Shown: positions 1-6,767, counted from the stretch's first letter. The stretch: 9,630 nucleotides of DNA from an uncultured Selenomonadales bacterium (GCA_947167555.1 CAMVIO010000058.1:1-9630), one strand, 5' to 3'. A program made the numbers and translations. Notes: generated by a model not told the origin, from the sequence alone.

Positions 1-3000
1 GCGTCGCGCCGCCGCCCATCTGCGCGTAAGTCGATACGCCGTCGGAGCCGGTGTTCGAGGCCTGACCGAGACCGCCGGCGGCGCCTTCGATGAAGTCGTT
101 GCCCGATGACAGCGCCACCATGCCAGCGCCCGCGCCCATCAGCGCGTTGTGGGTCTGCTCCGCCGCTTCGGGGGCGGATTCCACGGTGAAGATCAGGCGG
201 CTGCCGGACCGGGAGGCTTTGCCGTCGCCCTCGAAAGCGGTGCCGATCTTGTACCTGTCGCCGACGATGGTTCCCGGTATCCCGTCGAAGTCAGTGAATA
301 GGATCGTGGCGTCGCCCTTCTTGAGAGAAGATACGTTCATGAAGGTGATTTTCGAGGTGTCCACTGTCGCGCCGTTGAAGGATATTTTTTCGGGGCGCGT
401 CATCAAGGGCGTCTCGCCGGTCCAGTCCACACCCCGGAAGGAAAGGTTCGAAGCGCGGTTGGCTGTGGACCGGAAGGTGAGGTTGCCGTCTTGTGCCTGC
501 AGAATGCCCGTGAGGCCGCCGGTGACGGTCACGCCCGAAACGGGGCTGTAACTGTACGCGGCGGTTTTCGTTTCCGCCGCCATGTCCTTCAGCGTATTGT
601 TGGCGGCCAGCAGGGTGACGGTTTCATAGGCGCCCGCGTTCTCGGGATTTGCGATGGAAAAGTTGCTCGTGTCGACGCCGGCGACTTGGGCGTAGTTGAT
701 GGCGGCGAGTCCGGCGTTCGGGCGAAGGGACGCGCCGTTTTCCCAAGGGATCGCGCCCAGTGCGACGGCATCCACGTTCACGTTGCCGGTGCGGAAGATG
801 AGGCTCCTGCCGGCGGCGCCGACGTCCACGCCCCGGGGCCATGTGCCCGAGAGCGTGACCCCGTTCCTGGTGTTGCTGAAAGCCCTTGCATTGTCCGTGT
901 AGACGTTCGATCCGGTCAGGGCGGCGCCGGTGAAAAGCCCTATGCCGCCCGTCAGGATGTTCACGGTGCAGCCCGCCAACTCCTCGGGATTGGGATCCAT
1001 GTTGTCGGTGTCGACGATGACACCCGCCCTGTTCTTTGTCCAGCCGTCAGGCACTTTGCTCGCCTTGCCGTTCCAGTCCGACAGGGATACGCTGTTCAGC
1101 GTAATCGAGTCCGCCTGATAGACGACGGTGCCTTCTGTAATGAAAATGTCGCCCGTAAGGGTGGCGGAGAGAGCCGCGCCGTTGCGCGTTCTCGTATCGA
1201 AATCCTGCCGATGTCTGGCGCCTTTGACGTCGGCGTTCCTTGGGAGATAGTTCGCTCCATCCAAGAGAAATGACCAGTCGCCCGGGTTGATCCTGGAATC
1301 GAGATTCGTGAAAAAGAGGTTCGTGGCGTCCAGCGTGGCGTTCGAGAAGTCGCATTTCAGCACGCCGGGCAGTTTGCGGTAGTTTCCCCATTCCATTTGG
1401 CCGAAGGTTACGGCGTCCGCCCTGAGCTCGCTGCTGACGAAAACGAGGCTCTTGCCGTCGTCCGAGGGTCTAAGGCCCCGAGACCAGGCGCCGCTGATGG
1501 TGACGCCCTTCCGCGTATGGTTGAAGGTGGCTTTGTCTGTGTATTTATAGGCGCCGCTGATATTGCTGTCCCTGAAGAGGGCGCTGTCCGCGCGCAGGAT
1601 GGTGCTCCGGCTCGGCAGGTCATCGGGGGCGACGTTAAGGCTGTCGGTATCCACGAAGACGCCCGCCGCGTTTTTTGTCCAGCCCGCAGGCACCGTATCC
1701 GTCCTGACGGTTACGTTCGTGACGTTCACTTTGTCCAGCGTTACGCCGTCCAGGGTGTACGTTACGGCGCCGCCCGCGACGGCGGCCGCGCCCGTGGCCG
1801 TGGCGGAAAGCGTCGTGTTGATTCCCTGCAGGGAGATGGGGAAGGAAGTTGGGGCCGCCGCCGTGATGGTCGGCGTACCGGTCAGGCCCGAGAGCAGATT
1901 CATGGATTGATTGGCGGCGAGGGTTGTCGCCGCGTCGTCGGAGAAAGTGAAGCCGAGCTTCGCGAGGTCGATCGCCGCCGCGTTGTTAAAGGCATACTCC
2001 GAAGCGTCGAAATAAGTGCTGTCCGTTTTCCATGGGATTGCGCCGGTAAAGGTTGCGTCGGTGTAAGTGGGCAGGAGCTTGTAGCCGAGGGCCTTTCCGT
2101 TGTGGAAGACAGTGTGTATCGCGTCGCAGCCGAGAACCAGATTTTGCGCGGGCGTCATCGTTTCACGCATGACGCCGCTGGAGGCTGAGCTGCCCGCCTT
2201 GACCGCCAGGGAGTTCCCGTTCCGCGTGACGGTCAGATCCGACAGGGAGCCTCCGGCCTGGAGAACGTTGTATTGGGTCACGTTTCCTCTCTTGGCACTG
2301 AATCCGGTGAAATCCACGGTGTCCACCGTGATATTTCCGCCCGCCGAGACGAGGGGCTTGGTATTTGTCGGCGTCGTGCTCAGCGAGATCGTGGAGGCGT
2401 TGAGGTCGTTGTTCACGGAAAGATTGCCGCCGCCCGTGACGGCGACTTGGTTGGCGGACAGGCTTCCATTTACGTTCAGCATGCCGCCGCTGGCCGTGAC
2501 GGTTTGATCCGAGCCGAGGGAGAGATTCGTCCCCACCGTGCCGTATCCAAACAGATTTCCCTTGAACGTGCCTTTTACGTTGACGGTACCGCCCTCCATC
2601 CTGCCGACGGAGCCGGTGCCGTCCTCCTCGATGATCTGGACGCCGCCGTGCAGGACGCCGACATAGCCAGTGTTGGCGTCGGCGTAGAAAATGCGTTGGG
2701 TGCCGCCGTTCATGACGCCGATGGTGCCGCTGCCGCCGTTCCAAATCTCCTGATAGCCGTTATCCATGACGTCGATGGAGCCGTGGGCCTCGTCGCCGTT
2801 GACCGTTTGTGTGCCGTCCTTCATAACGCCGATGGTGCCGTCGCTCCCGGCGATATACTGGGAACCGCCGTTCATGGTCGTGATGACGCCGCGGCCGCCC
2901 TGCCAAATAGACTGGATGGAGGGGGCGTTCATGGTGGAAACGGTGCCGCTTCCGCCACCGTTGACCGTTTGCTTGCCGCCGTTCATGGTTCCGATGATGC

Positions 3001-3334
3001 CGACGCCGTGAAGATCCTGTTCACCTCCGTTCATGGTGGTAATTTCGCCGGTGCCGCCGCTCTTGACCGACATGATTTCGTTGTTTCCCATTCCGGCAAT
3101 CGACACGTAAGTTGCGCCGTCGTTGTCCGGCACGGTATAATTCGTCGCCTGCGCAGTGCCGTACAGTGCGCGGGTGACGTCCGACAGGGGTGCCGCCTGA
3201 CCGCCGACGTCGGATGCGTCTTGCGCCACATGGACGTAAGGCAGCACAATCGGCGCCAGCCCGTTCAGCAGTTGGACGACGGACGCTGCCGCCGCCAATT
3301 TCTTCTCGAGGGAGTTCTTACGTGATTTTTTCAT
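1..3334 (-). CDS. Autotransporter adhesin-like protein D (partial, C-terminal barrel cut by window edge)
   Basis: Large type Va autotransporter predicted to be exported through Sec and displayed on the outer membrane. The reading frame is open from the ATG at 3334 to base 1: 1111 codons with no stop. The start is supported by AAGGA nine bases upstream and by an N-terminus (MKKSRKNSLEKKLAAA) matching the next gene upstream. Residues 1-63 form a basic, hydrophobic leader ending YGTAQA. Residues ~88-255 are short AIDA-like repeats of the form TMNGGxQxI. Residues ~255-390 are beta-rich and low in complexity. Residues ~395-1053 hold at least six ~107-residue modules. From ~1060 (QTHNALMGAGAGM, GNDFIEGAAGGL) begins the linker helix and barrel shared with the paralogues, cut at MGGGAT. 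By comparison with gene C about 250 residues are missing, so the full protein should be near 1360 residues. Cysteines lie at ~403, 661 and 789. No protease or lipase motif is seen. The ligand is unknown; an adhesin role is inferred from the family. Confidence 0.93.
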   Translation of the reverse strand, partial: MKKSRKNSLEKKLAAAASVVQLLNGLAPIVLPYVHVAQDASDVGGQAAPLSDVTRALYGTAQATNYTVPDNDGATYVSIAGMGNNEIMSVKSGGTGEITTMNGGEQDLHGVGIIGTMNGGKQTVNGGGSGTVSTMNAPSIQSIWQGGRGVITTMNGGSQYIAGSDGTIGVMKDGTQTVNGDEAHGSIDVMDNGYQEIWNGGSGTIGVMNGGTQRIFYADANTGYVGVLHGGVQIIEEDGTGSVGRMEGGTVNVKGTFKGNLFGYGTVGTNLSLGSDQTVTASGGMLNVNGSLSANQVAVTGGGNLSVNNDLNASTISLSTTPTNTKPLVSAGGNITVDTVDFTGFSAKRGNVTQYNVLQAGGSLSDLTVTRNGNSLAVKAGSSASSGVMRETMTPAQNLVLGCDAIHTVFHNGKALGYKLLPTYTDATFTGAIPWKTDSTYFDASEYAFNNAAAIDLAKLGFTFSDDAATTLAANQSMNLLSGLTGTPTITAAAPTSFPISLQGINTTLSATATGAAAVAGGAVTYTLDGVTLDKVNVTNVTVRTDTVPAGWTKNAAGVFVDTDSLNVAPDDLPSRSTILRADSALFRDSNISGAYKYTDKATFNHTRKGVTISGAWSRGLRPSDDGKSLVFVSSELRADAVTFGQMEWGNYRKLPGVLKCDFSNATLDATNLFFTNLDSRINPGDWSFLLDGANYLPRNADVKGARHRQDFDTRTRNGAALSATLTGDIFITEGTVVYQADSITLNSVSLSDWNGKASKVPDGWTKNRAGVIVDTDNMDPNPEELAGCTVNILTGGIGLFTGAALTGSNVYTDNARAFSNTRNGVTLSGTWPRGVDVGAAGRSLIFRTGNVNVDAVALGAIPWENGASLRPNAGLAAINYAQVAGVDTSNFSIANPENAGAYETVTLLAANNTLKDMAAETKTAAYSYSPVSGVTVTGGLTGILQAQDGNLTFRSTANRASNLSFRGVDWTGETPLMTRPEKISFNGATVDTSKITFMNVSSLKKGDATILFTDFDGIPGTIVGDRYKIGTAFEGDGKASRSGSRLIFTVESAPEAAEQTHNALMGAGAGMVALSSGNDFIEGAAGGLGQASNTGSDGVSTYAQMGGGAT
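176..2150 (-). repeat. ~107-residue tandem modules in gene D
   Basis: At least six degenerate copies in residues ~395-1053. Anchor tryptophans lie at residues 435, 649, 754, 864 and 971, with a copy lacking Trp near 541, giving spacings of ~105-110 residues. Recurrent landmarks are GAIPW (twice), GWTKNxAGVxVDTD (twice, 213 residues apart), an F-x-x-V/M-x-W anchor, and a G...LL element followed by a short glycine turn. A possible further half-copy precedes them (VDTVDFTGFS near 320-340). The last copy matches the module next to the barrel in gene B. Confidence 0.7.
2570..3073 (-). repeat. AIDA-like repeats with fixed methionine (gene D passenger)
   Basis: Residues ~88-255 of gene D contain about nine degenerate units of ~16-24 residues built on GxIGxMNGGxQxI. 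The methionine recurs in ITTMNGG, IGTMNGG, VSTMNAP, ITTMNGG, IGVMKDG, IDVMDNG, IGVMNGG and VGRMEGG, with Leu in VGVLHGG. The unit resembles the TTVNSGGxQTV repeats of gene C with methionine in place of valine. It is predicted to form parallel beta-helix rungs. Confidence 0.8.
3146..3334 (-). other. Leader module of gene D (residues 1-63)
   Basis: The leader starts with a basic region (six Lys/Arg in the first twelve residues), followed by a hydrophobic stretch LAAAASVVQLLNGLAPIVL, then PYVHVA, a polar stretch with GGQA and LSDV, and ALYGTAQA ending at residue 63. It aligns without large gaps to the leader of gene C. The AQA triplet fits an AxA signal-peptidase rule, but cleavage nearer residue 35 is also possible. 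Confidence 0.7.
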
Positions 3335-3340
3335 GGGGGC

Positions 3341-3350
3341 ACTTCCTTTT
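3341..3350 (-). promoter_or_regulatory. Ribosome binding site of gene D
   Basis: AAAAGGAAGT on the minus strand; its AAGGA core ends nine bases before the ATG at 3334. It is preceded by the AT-rich palindrome TTTTTATAAAAA. The same ten bases precede gene B. Confidence 0.8.
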
Positions 3351-3363
3351 TATAAAAAATATG

Positions 3364-4263
3364 TCAGAACATGAACGACACGCTGACGCCGCCGCTGACG
3401 CCTTGCTTTTTTCCTGCGAAGCCTGTCACGTTTAGGTCGAGACTCCAGGGGCTGTTCTCGCCCGGCTGCATGGTCGCGCCGAGTTCGCCGCGGAAGCTGC
3501 CGCCGCCGATGTCCGCGCTTCGGATCGTGAGGTTATTGACCGTGCCCGTGGCCTTTCCGTCCAGCTCATGCTCGTAGGCCAATCCACCGTAGAAGTTCCA
3601 TTGCTCCCGTCTCATGGTGTACCTTGCGCCTACTCTGAGCACCTCGCTGGTCACCGCGTCGAGGTCGAAATTGCTTTTGTTGGCGGTGAAGCTGACGCCG
3701 TTTCTGCGGTTGTAGAAGAATTTGCCGTAGACGTCTAATGTATTGCCGTTTGCCAGCGGGATTTCCTTTCCTGCGCCGAGATGCGCGCCCCAGTAGCCAG
3801 CGTTCGTATCGTAGCCGTAGGCGTTCCCACCAGCATCACGAAGCACACTTCTGGCGTCGTCATGGACTGTGCCCGCCCGAAGGCTGCCCTCGACATAGAA
3901 GCCGTGTGCCGCCGTCCATTTCGCGAGCACGCCGCCGCCGGTGTTGCGGACGCTGCCGTCGCCGCGATTGTCTCCGTCGTGGGTGGTATAGTTGCCGCTG
4001 CCGTGCTCGAAGAGCGCGCCGTATTCAAAGGTGGAGCGTTTTTTTTTGTTGGCGTGGCCGAGGGCCAGGATCGCGTTCCATGTGTTCATATTCACATGGC
4101 TGCCCGTTTCCTGCCGGACGGAGCCGCCGCCTAGCTGTGCGTAGGCCGAGACGCCGTCCGCCCCCGTGTTCGTGGCCAGCGAAAGTCCCTCCGTCGCCGC
4201 GCCGATGAAATCGTTTCCGGCAGAAAGCGCCGCCATGCCCGCCGTCATGCCCATGACCGTATG
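3364..4263 (-). other. Autotransporter beta-barrel domain of gene C
   Basis: About 299 residues: a linker helix (TVMGMTAGMAALSAGNDFIG) then alternating amphipathic strands with conserved GGGSVRQETGSH, WNAILALG, GSGNYTT, DVYGKFFYNRR, RVGARYTMRRE, FYGGLAYEHE, SPWSLDLNVTG and terminal SFMF. The size fits the usual 12-stranded autotransporter barrel. Confidence 0.9.
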
Positions 4264-6618
4264 GTGGGTGGCTTCGTTGGCGCTCTTGGTCAGGCGTTTG
4301 ATGTTCCATGATCTGCCGTTGTCCTTTATTTCGAGCTCCGGCGTATAGTCGATGAAATCTATGGTCGTCTTCGCGCCCTTGAAAGCCGGTTCGCCGTTCT
4401 CCGCCTTTTCCGTGCCGTTCGCCACCGTCGCCACCGTCACGTTTACGCCGGTGACTTCCTCGCCCTTCGCTATGGCCGGGTCGTAGGCGATCTGGATGGT
4501 GTTCGGCTGCGCGGTGTTCTTCAAGGTCCCAATCTCAATCTTGTCGCTCTTGTTGTTCCTCAAATCGGTGTTGACGACGAAGTTCGCGTAGCCGTCCATG
4601 GTTCCGATCGTGAGAGTCTTGCCGGGCTCGGAATGATTGGTGACCTTGCCGTCCGTATTCTTCCCGACAATGCCGAGCCGCACGGTGTCGCCCTGTGCGT
4701 AGGCGCTCGTGATGGTGAAGGAGGTGGCGGCGCCCGCGTCGAGGGAGCCGAAGTCGGCTGCGGCGAGGCCGTTCTCCAGGAGCTTCAGCGTGCCGCCGTT
4801 TGCCGTGTCAATCTGCGCCCATGCGTAGTCGCCCACCTCCAGCGTGCCATCGTTCAATGTGATATGTTCGCTGACGCCGCCCGGTTTGTCCGCCGTGCCT
4901 TTCATCAGGACCTGCGTACCACCGTTCAGCGTCGTATATGTCGCCGTGCCGCCTTCGCCGATGTTCTGCCTGCCGCCGTCGACGATGGTCATGTGATCCG
5001 CCGTGCTGCCTTTTCCGACGGTCTGGGTATTGTAAATCGTGCCGCCGGAAACGACGCCGCCTTCTTCGACGGTCTGCGTGCCGTAGACGGCGACGTCTTT
5101 GACCGTTCCGTATTTCTCAACGGTCTGTGTTGCGCCTTCCTCGATGGTGCCGCCAGAGACGACGCCGTGGCCCTTGACTTTCTGGACGCCGCCGGAGGAA
5201 ACGGTCGTGGCGTTTGCCGTGCCGCCCGACGCGACGGTCTGGACGCCGCCGCTGGAAACAGTGGTGCCATTTGCCGTGCCGCCTTCGCCGATGTTCTGCG
5301 TGCCGCCCGCATTCACGATTGTACCGTTGGCTACGCCGCCCGGAGCAACTATGCCGTCGTCGGTGACAAATCCGATGTTCTGGACGCCGCCCTCGTTCAC
5401 GATGGTGCGGTTGGCTACGCCGCCCGCTAAAATTATAGTTTCTTCCTTGCCTGTATCCGGGTTTGTGACGGTACCGACGAAGCCGAAATTCTGGGTGCCG
5501 CCCGCGTTGACGATGGTATCGTTGGCCGTGCCGCCCTGTGCGACGGTCTGGGCGCCGCCGCTGTTGACAGTGGTATGGTTTGCCGTGCCGCCTTCGCCGA
5601 TGTTCTGCGTGCCGCCCGCATTCACGATTGTGCCGTTGGCTACGCCGCCCTTATCGACAAATTGCGCGCCGCCCGACATGACGACGGTGCCCGACGCGAC
5701 CGCGTTATTCCCGCCAACCAGCTGGGTGACATAATCGTCAACGACGGTGACGCCGATGGCCATGCCGCCCTCTTCGATGTTCTGCGTGCCGTCGCGAAGT
5801 GTCCACGTTTCGTCTTTCACGTTGTAGACCGAGACCCGTTTCAGCGTGCCGCCCGACACCGTGCCGTAGACTGTATTTTCCCCTCCGATGATGCCGCCTG
5901 CTTTGATGGTCTGGATGCCGCCCGGCGATACGGTCGTATCCAGCACCGTGCCGCCCGACGATACGGTCTGGGTCGCCCCCGCGCCAACCTGCGACGAAAT
6001 CGTCATGCCGCCGTTGGCGACGGTCATCGCCGCCTTGTCGCCGCTGACGGTCATAAGCGTGCCGCCGCTGACGAGGCCGCCGCCCTCGACGACGATCTGG
6101 CTGCCGCCCAAGACATTCGCACCGCCGAAAGAAGCGTTCAGCGTGCCGCCGCTCTTGACGGTCGTATTGAGCGCCGTGCCGCCGGCGATGATTTCCTGCA
6201 CGCCGCCGCTCTTGACGGTCGTAAACTTTGCCGTGCCGCTGGATTGGACGGTCTGCGTGCCGCCGTTGGAGACCGAGACATTTTCCGTCTCGCCGCCGTT
6301 GACGATCTGCGTGCCAACGTTGTTGACGGTGGTGCCGGAGGCCACGCCGCCTTCTTCAACGGTCTGCGTGCCGCTGGATACGGTTTCGTTATTGCTCGGA
6401 TGATCAGAATCCACAGGCGTTATGTACGCCTGTGCCGTGCCGTAAAGCGAACGGGTGAGGACATCGGAGAGGCGCTCGGCCTGCCCGCCGTCGGTGCGGA
6501 CGTTCCTCGCCACGTTGACATAGGGCAGCGCGATCGGCGCGGCCATGTTCAGCAGATTGACGACGGAAACCGCCGCCGCCAGTTTCTTACCGAGGGATTG
6601 TTTTCTTGCCTGTTTCAT
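3364..6618 (-). CDS. AIDA-type autotransporter C (complete, 1084 aa)
   Basis: Complete autotransporter of the AIDA-I type, predicted to be a surface adhesin or aggregation factor. Residues 1-64 are a leader (MKQARKQSLGKKLAAAV, then a hydrophobic stretch, ending YGTAQA). Residues ~80-570 are ~19-residue repeats of the form GGTAxxTTVxSGGxQTVxx, diagnostic of AIDA-like beta-helices; in E. coli AIDA-I such repeats are heptosylated. Residues ~675-720 (FVVNTDL, KSDKIEIG, NTIQIAYDP) resemble the pertactin-type autochaperone. Residues ~786-1084 are linker helix plus beta-barrel, ending SFMF with the terminal phenylalanine expected for BAM-mediated insertion. I chose ATG at 6618 over an in-frame TTG at 6627 because AAGGA (6631-6635) lies 12 bases from the ATG but only 3 from the TTG; the TTG version would be 1087 aa. 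It is separated from gene D by 29 bases, suggesting co-transcription. A nine-A run lies in the barrel codons. There are no cysteines in the mature protein, as is usual for autotransporters. Confidence 0.95.
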   Translation of the reverse strand: MKQARKQSLGKKLAAAVSVVNLLNMAAPIALPYVNVARNVRTDGGQAERLSDVLTRSLYGTAQAYITPVDSDHPSNNETVSSGTQTVEEGGVASGTTVNNVGTQIVNGGETENVSVSNGGTQTVQSSGTAKFTTVKSGGVQEIIAGGTALNTTVKSGGTLNASFGGANVLGGSQIVVEGGGLVSGGTLMTVSGDKAAMTVANGGMTISSQVGAGATQTVSSGGTVLDTTVSPGGIQTIKAGGIIGGENTVYGTVSGGTLKRVSVYNVKDETWTLRDGTQNIEEGGMAIGVTVVDDYVTQLVGGNNAVASGTVVMSGGAQFVDKGGVANGTIVNAGGTQNIGEGGTANHTTVNSGGAQTVAQGGTANDTIVNAGGTQNFGFVGTVTNPDTGKEETIILAGGVANRTIVNEGGVQNIGFVTDDGIVAPGGVANGTIVNAGGTQNIGEGGTANGTTVSSGGVQTVASGGTANATTVSSGGVQKVKGHGVVSGGTIEEGATQTVEKYGTVKDVAVYGTQTVEEGGVVSGGTIYNTQTVGKGSTADHMTIVDGGRQNIGEGGTATYTTLNGGTQVLMKGTADKPGGVSEHITLNDGTLEVGDYAWAQIDTANGGTLKLLENGLAAADFGSLDAGAATSFTITSAYAQGDTVRLGIVGKNTDGKVTNHSEPGKTLTIGTMDGYANFVVNTDLRNNKSDKIEIGTLKNTAQPNTIQIAYDPAIAKGEEVTGVNVTVATVANGTEKAENGEPAFKGAKTTIDFIDYTPELEIKDNGRSWNIKRLTKSANEATHHTVMGMTAGMAALSAGNDFIGAATEGLSLATNTGADGVSAYAQLGGGSVRQETGSHVNMNTWNAILALGHANKKKRSTFEYGALFEHGSGNYTTHDGDNRGDGSVRNTGGGVLAKWTAAHGFYVEGSLRAGTVHDDARSVLRDAGGNAYGYDTNAGYWGAHLGAGKEIPLANGNTLDVYGKFFYNRRNGVSFTANKSNFDLDAVTSEVLRVGARYTMRREQWNFYGGLAYEHELDGKATGTVNNLTIRSADIGGGSFRGELGATMQPGENSPWSLDLNVTGFAGKKQGVSGGVSVSFMF
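4039..4047 (-). other. Nine-adenine homopolymer in the barrel coding sequence of gene C
   Basis: The coding strand has AAC followed by nine A then CGC, encoding Asn-Lys-Lys-Lys-Arg at residues 857-861, early in the barrel. One extra A leads to Thr-Leu-His-Leu and a stop at 4025-4027. One lost A opens a different frame that runs about 97 codons to 3735. Either change removes most of the barrel. The equivalent site in gene B (AATAAAAAAGAA) has only six A in a row. Confidence 0.8.
4462..4596 (-). other. Pertactin-like autochaperone segment of gene C
   Basis: Residues ~675-720 read GYANFVVNTDLRNNKSDKIE, then IGTLKNTAQPNTIQIAYDP. This fits the conserved F-x-L-x-T-D-L...SDKI...x-I-x-Y pattern at the C-terminal end of many autotransporter beta-helices (pertactin/autochaperone family), which helps the passenger fold after translocation. 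The assignment is from motif memory only. No equivalent was seen in genes B or D. Confidence 0.55.
4903..6384 (-). repeat. AIDA-type passenger repeats of gene C
   Basis: About 25 imperfect ~19-residue units in residues ~80-570. The clearest are GGTANGTTVSSGGVQTVAS and GGTANHTTVNSGGAQTVAQ. At DNA level the plus strand shows the recurring pattern gccgtgccgccttcgcc...ctgcgtgccgcc. Two units carry insertions after QNFGFV and QNIGFV. In E. coli AIDA-I and TibA, repeats of this kind are adhesive and glycosylated on serine; whether that occurs here is unknown and no glycosyltransferase gene is in the window. Confidence 0.88.
5270..5650 (-). repeat. Near-identical 72-base direct repeat, 309 bases apart, within gene C
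   Basis: Bases 5270-5341 and 5579-5650 match over 72 positions with one difference (a versus g in gta/gtgccgttgg). The offset of 309 bases is exactly 103 codons. Both copies encode GGVANGTIVNAGGTQNIGEG followed by GTAN. Similarity continues more loosely on the higher-coordinate side of the first copy. This looks like a recent in-frame duplication. Confidence 0.85.
6427..6618 (-). other. Leader module of gene C (residues 1-64)
   Basis: Same organisation as the gene D leader: basic MKQARKQSLGKK, hydrophobic LAAAVSVVNLLNMAAPIAL, then PYVNVA, GGQAERLSDV and SLYGTAQA ending at residue 64. Conservation continues through the polar part after the hydrophobic core, so the unit is longer than a normal signal peptide. 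Confidence 0.7.
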
Positions 6619-6630
6619 GAAATTCAATAG

Positions 6631-6635
6631 TCCTT
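6631..6635 (-). promoter_or_regulatory. Ribosome binding site of gene C
   Basis: AAGGA core (in AAGAAAGGA) 12 bases before the ATG at 6618 and only 3 bases before the alternative TTG at 6627. This spacing decides the ATG start. Confidence 0.7.
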
Positions 6636-6667
6636 TCTTATAATTTTACGGATTCGCGTCTGTCATA

Positions 6668-6767
6668 CTCTCCCCCTCCCTGAGGGGGTCTTATATTGCC
6701 TCCCTCTTCGAGGGCGTGACAGTCCAGTGGACTGCCACGGGCAGCCCGAAGGGCTGACGGAGGGAGT
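6668..6767. repeat. Intergenic hairpin-rich element between genes B and C
   Basis: Four perfect inverted repeats with three-base loops follow one another: 6672-6688 (ccccctc/cct/gaggggg), 6702-6714 (ccctc/ttc/gaggg), 6720-6734 (cagtcc/agt/ggactg) and 6742-6756 (cagccc/gaa/gggctg). In addition 6700-6706 (ctccctc) is complementary to 6760-6766 (gagggag), so the last two hairpins can be enclosed in a branched structure. It begins right at the stop codon of gene B. It resembles the actccctccgtca-type palindromic repeats I recall scattered in Firmicutes genomes (REP/MITE-like). There is no T-run after the stems in the transcribed direction, so a classical terminator is not supported; attenuation or mRNA stabilisation is possible. 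Confidence 0.75.

Noticed and set aside
2315..2330. Perfect inverted repeat cacggtg-tc-caccgtg inside gene D
   Set aside because: It lies within codons for ITVDTVD in a repetitive beta-rich passenger; the palindrome follows from the codons used, and no protein site or terminator context is visible.
3340..3363. AT-rich palindrome TTTTTATAAAAA between genes C and D as terminator or promoter
   Set aside because: There is no GC stem for a terminator and no -35 partner. It directly precedes the ribosome binding site and more likely keeps that site unstructured.
4903..6384. CRISPR-like regular repeats on the plus strand (gccgtgccgcc... pattern)
   Set aside because: The repeats are in frame, multiples of three in period, imperfect, and encode AIDA-type protein repeats with no spacers of constant length.
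2273..6630. Long plus-strand open frames, notably 2273-3325 (350 codons), 4633-5430 (265) and 5575-6630 (351), and also 491-1273 (260)
   Set aside because: They lie wholly antisense to the autotransporter genes, begin without convincing ribosome binding sites, are rich in Arg/Ala/Asp from reversed GGT/ACC-type codons, and match no family I know. GC-rich repetitive coding DNA commonly leaves the opposite strand open.
6640..6667. Promoter-like hexamers ATGACA and TATAAG before gene C on the minus strand
   Set aside because: The -10-like TATAAG runs directly into the AAGGA ribosome binding site, so transcription would begin at or after it and leave no usable leader. The match is probably due to the local AT-rich stretch.
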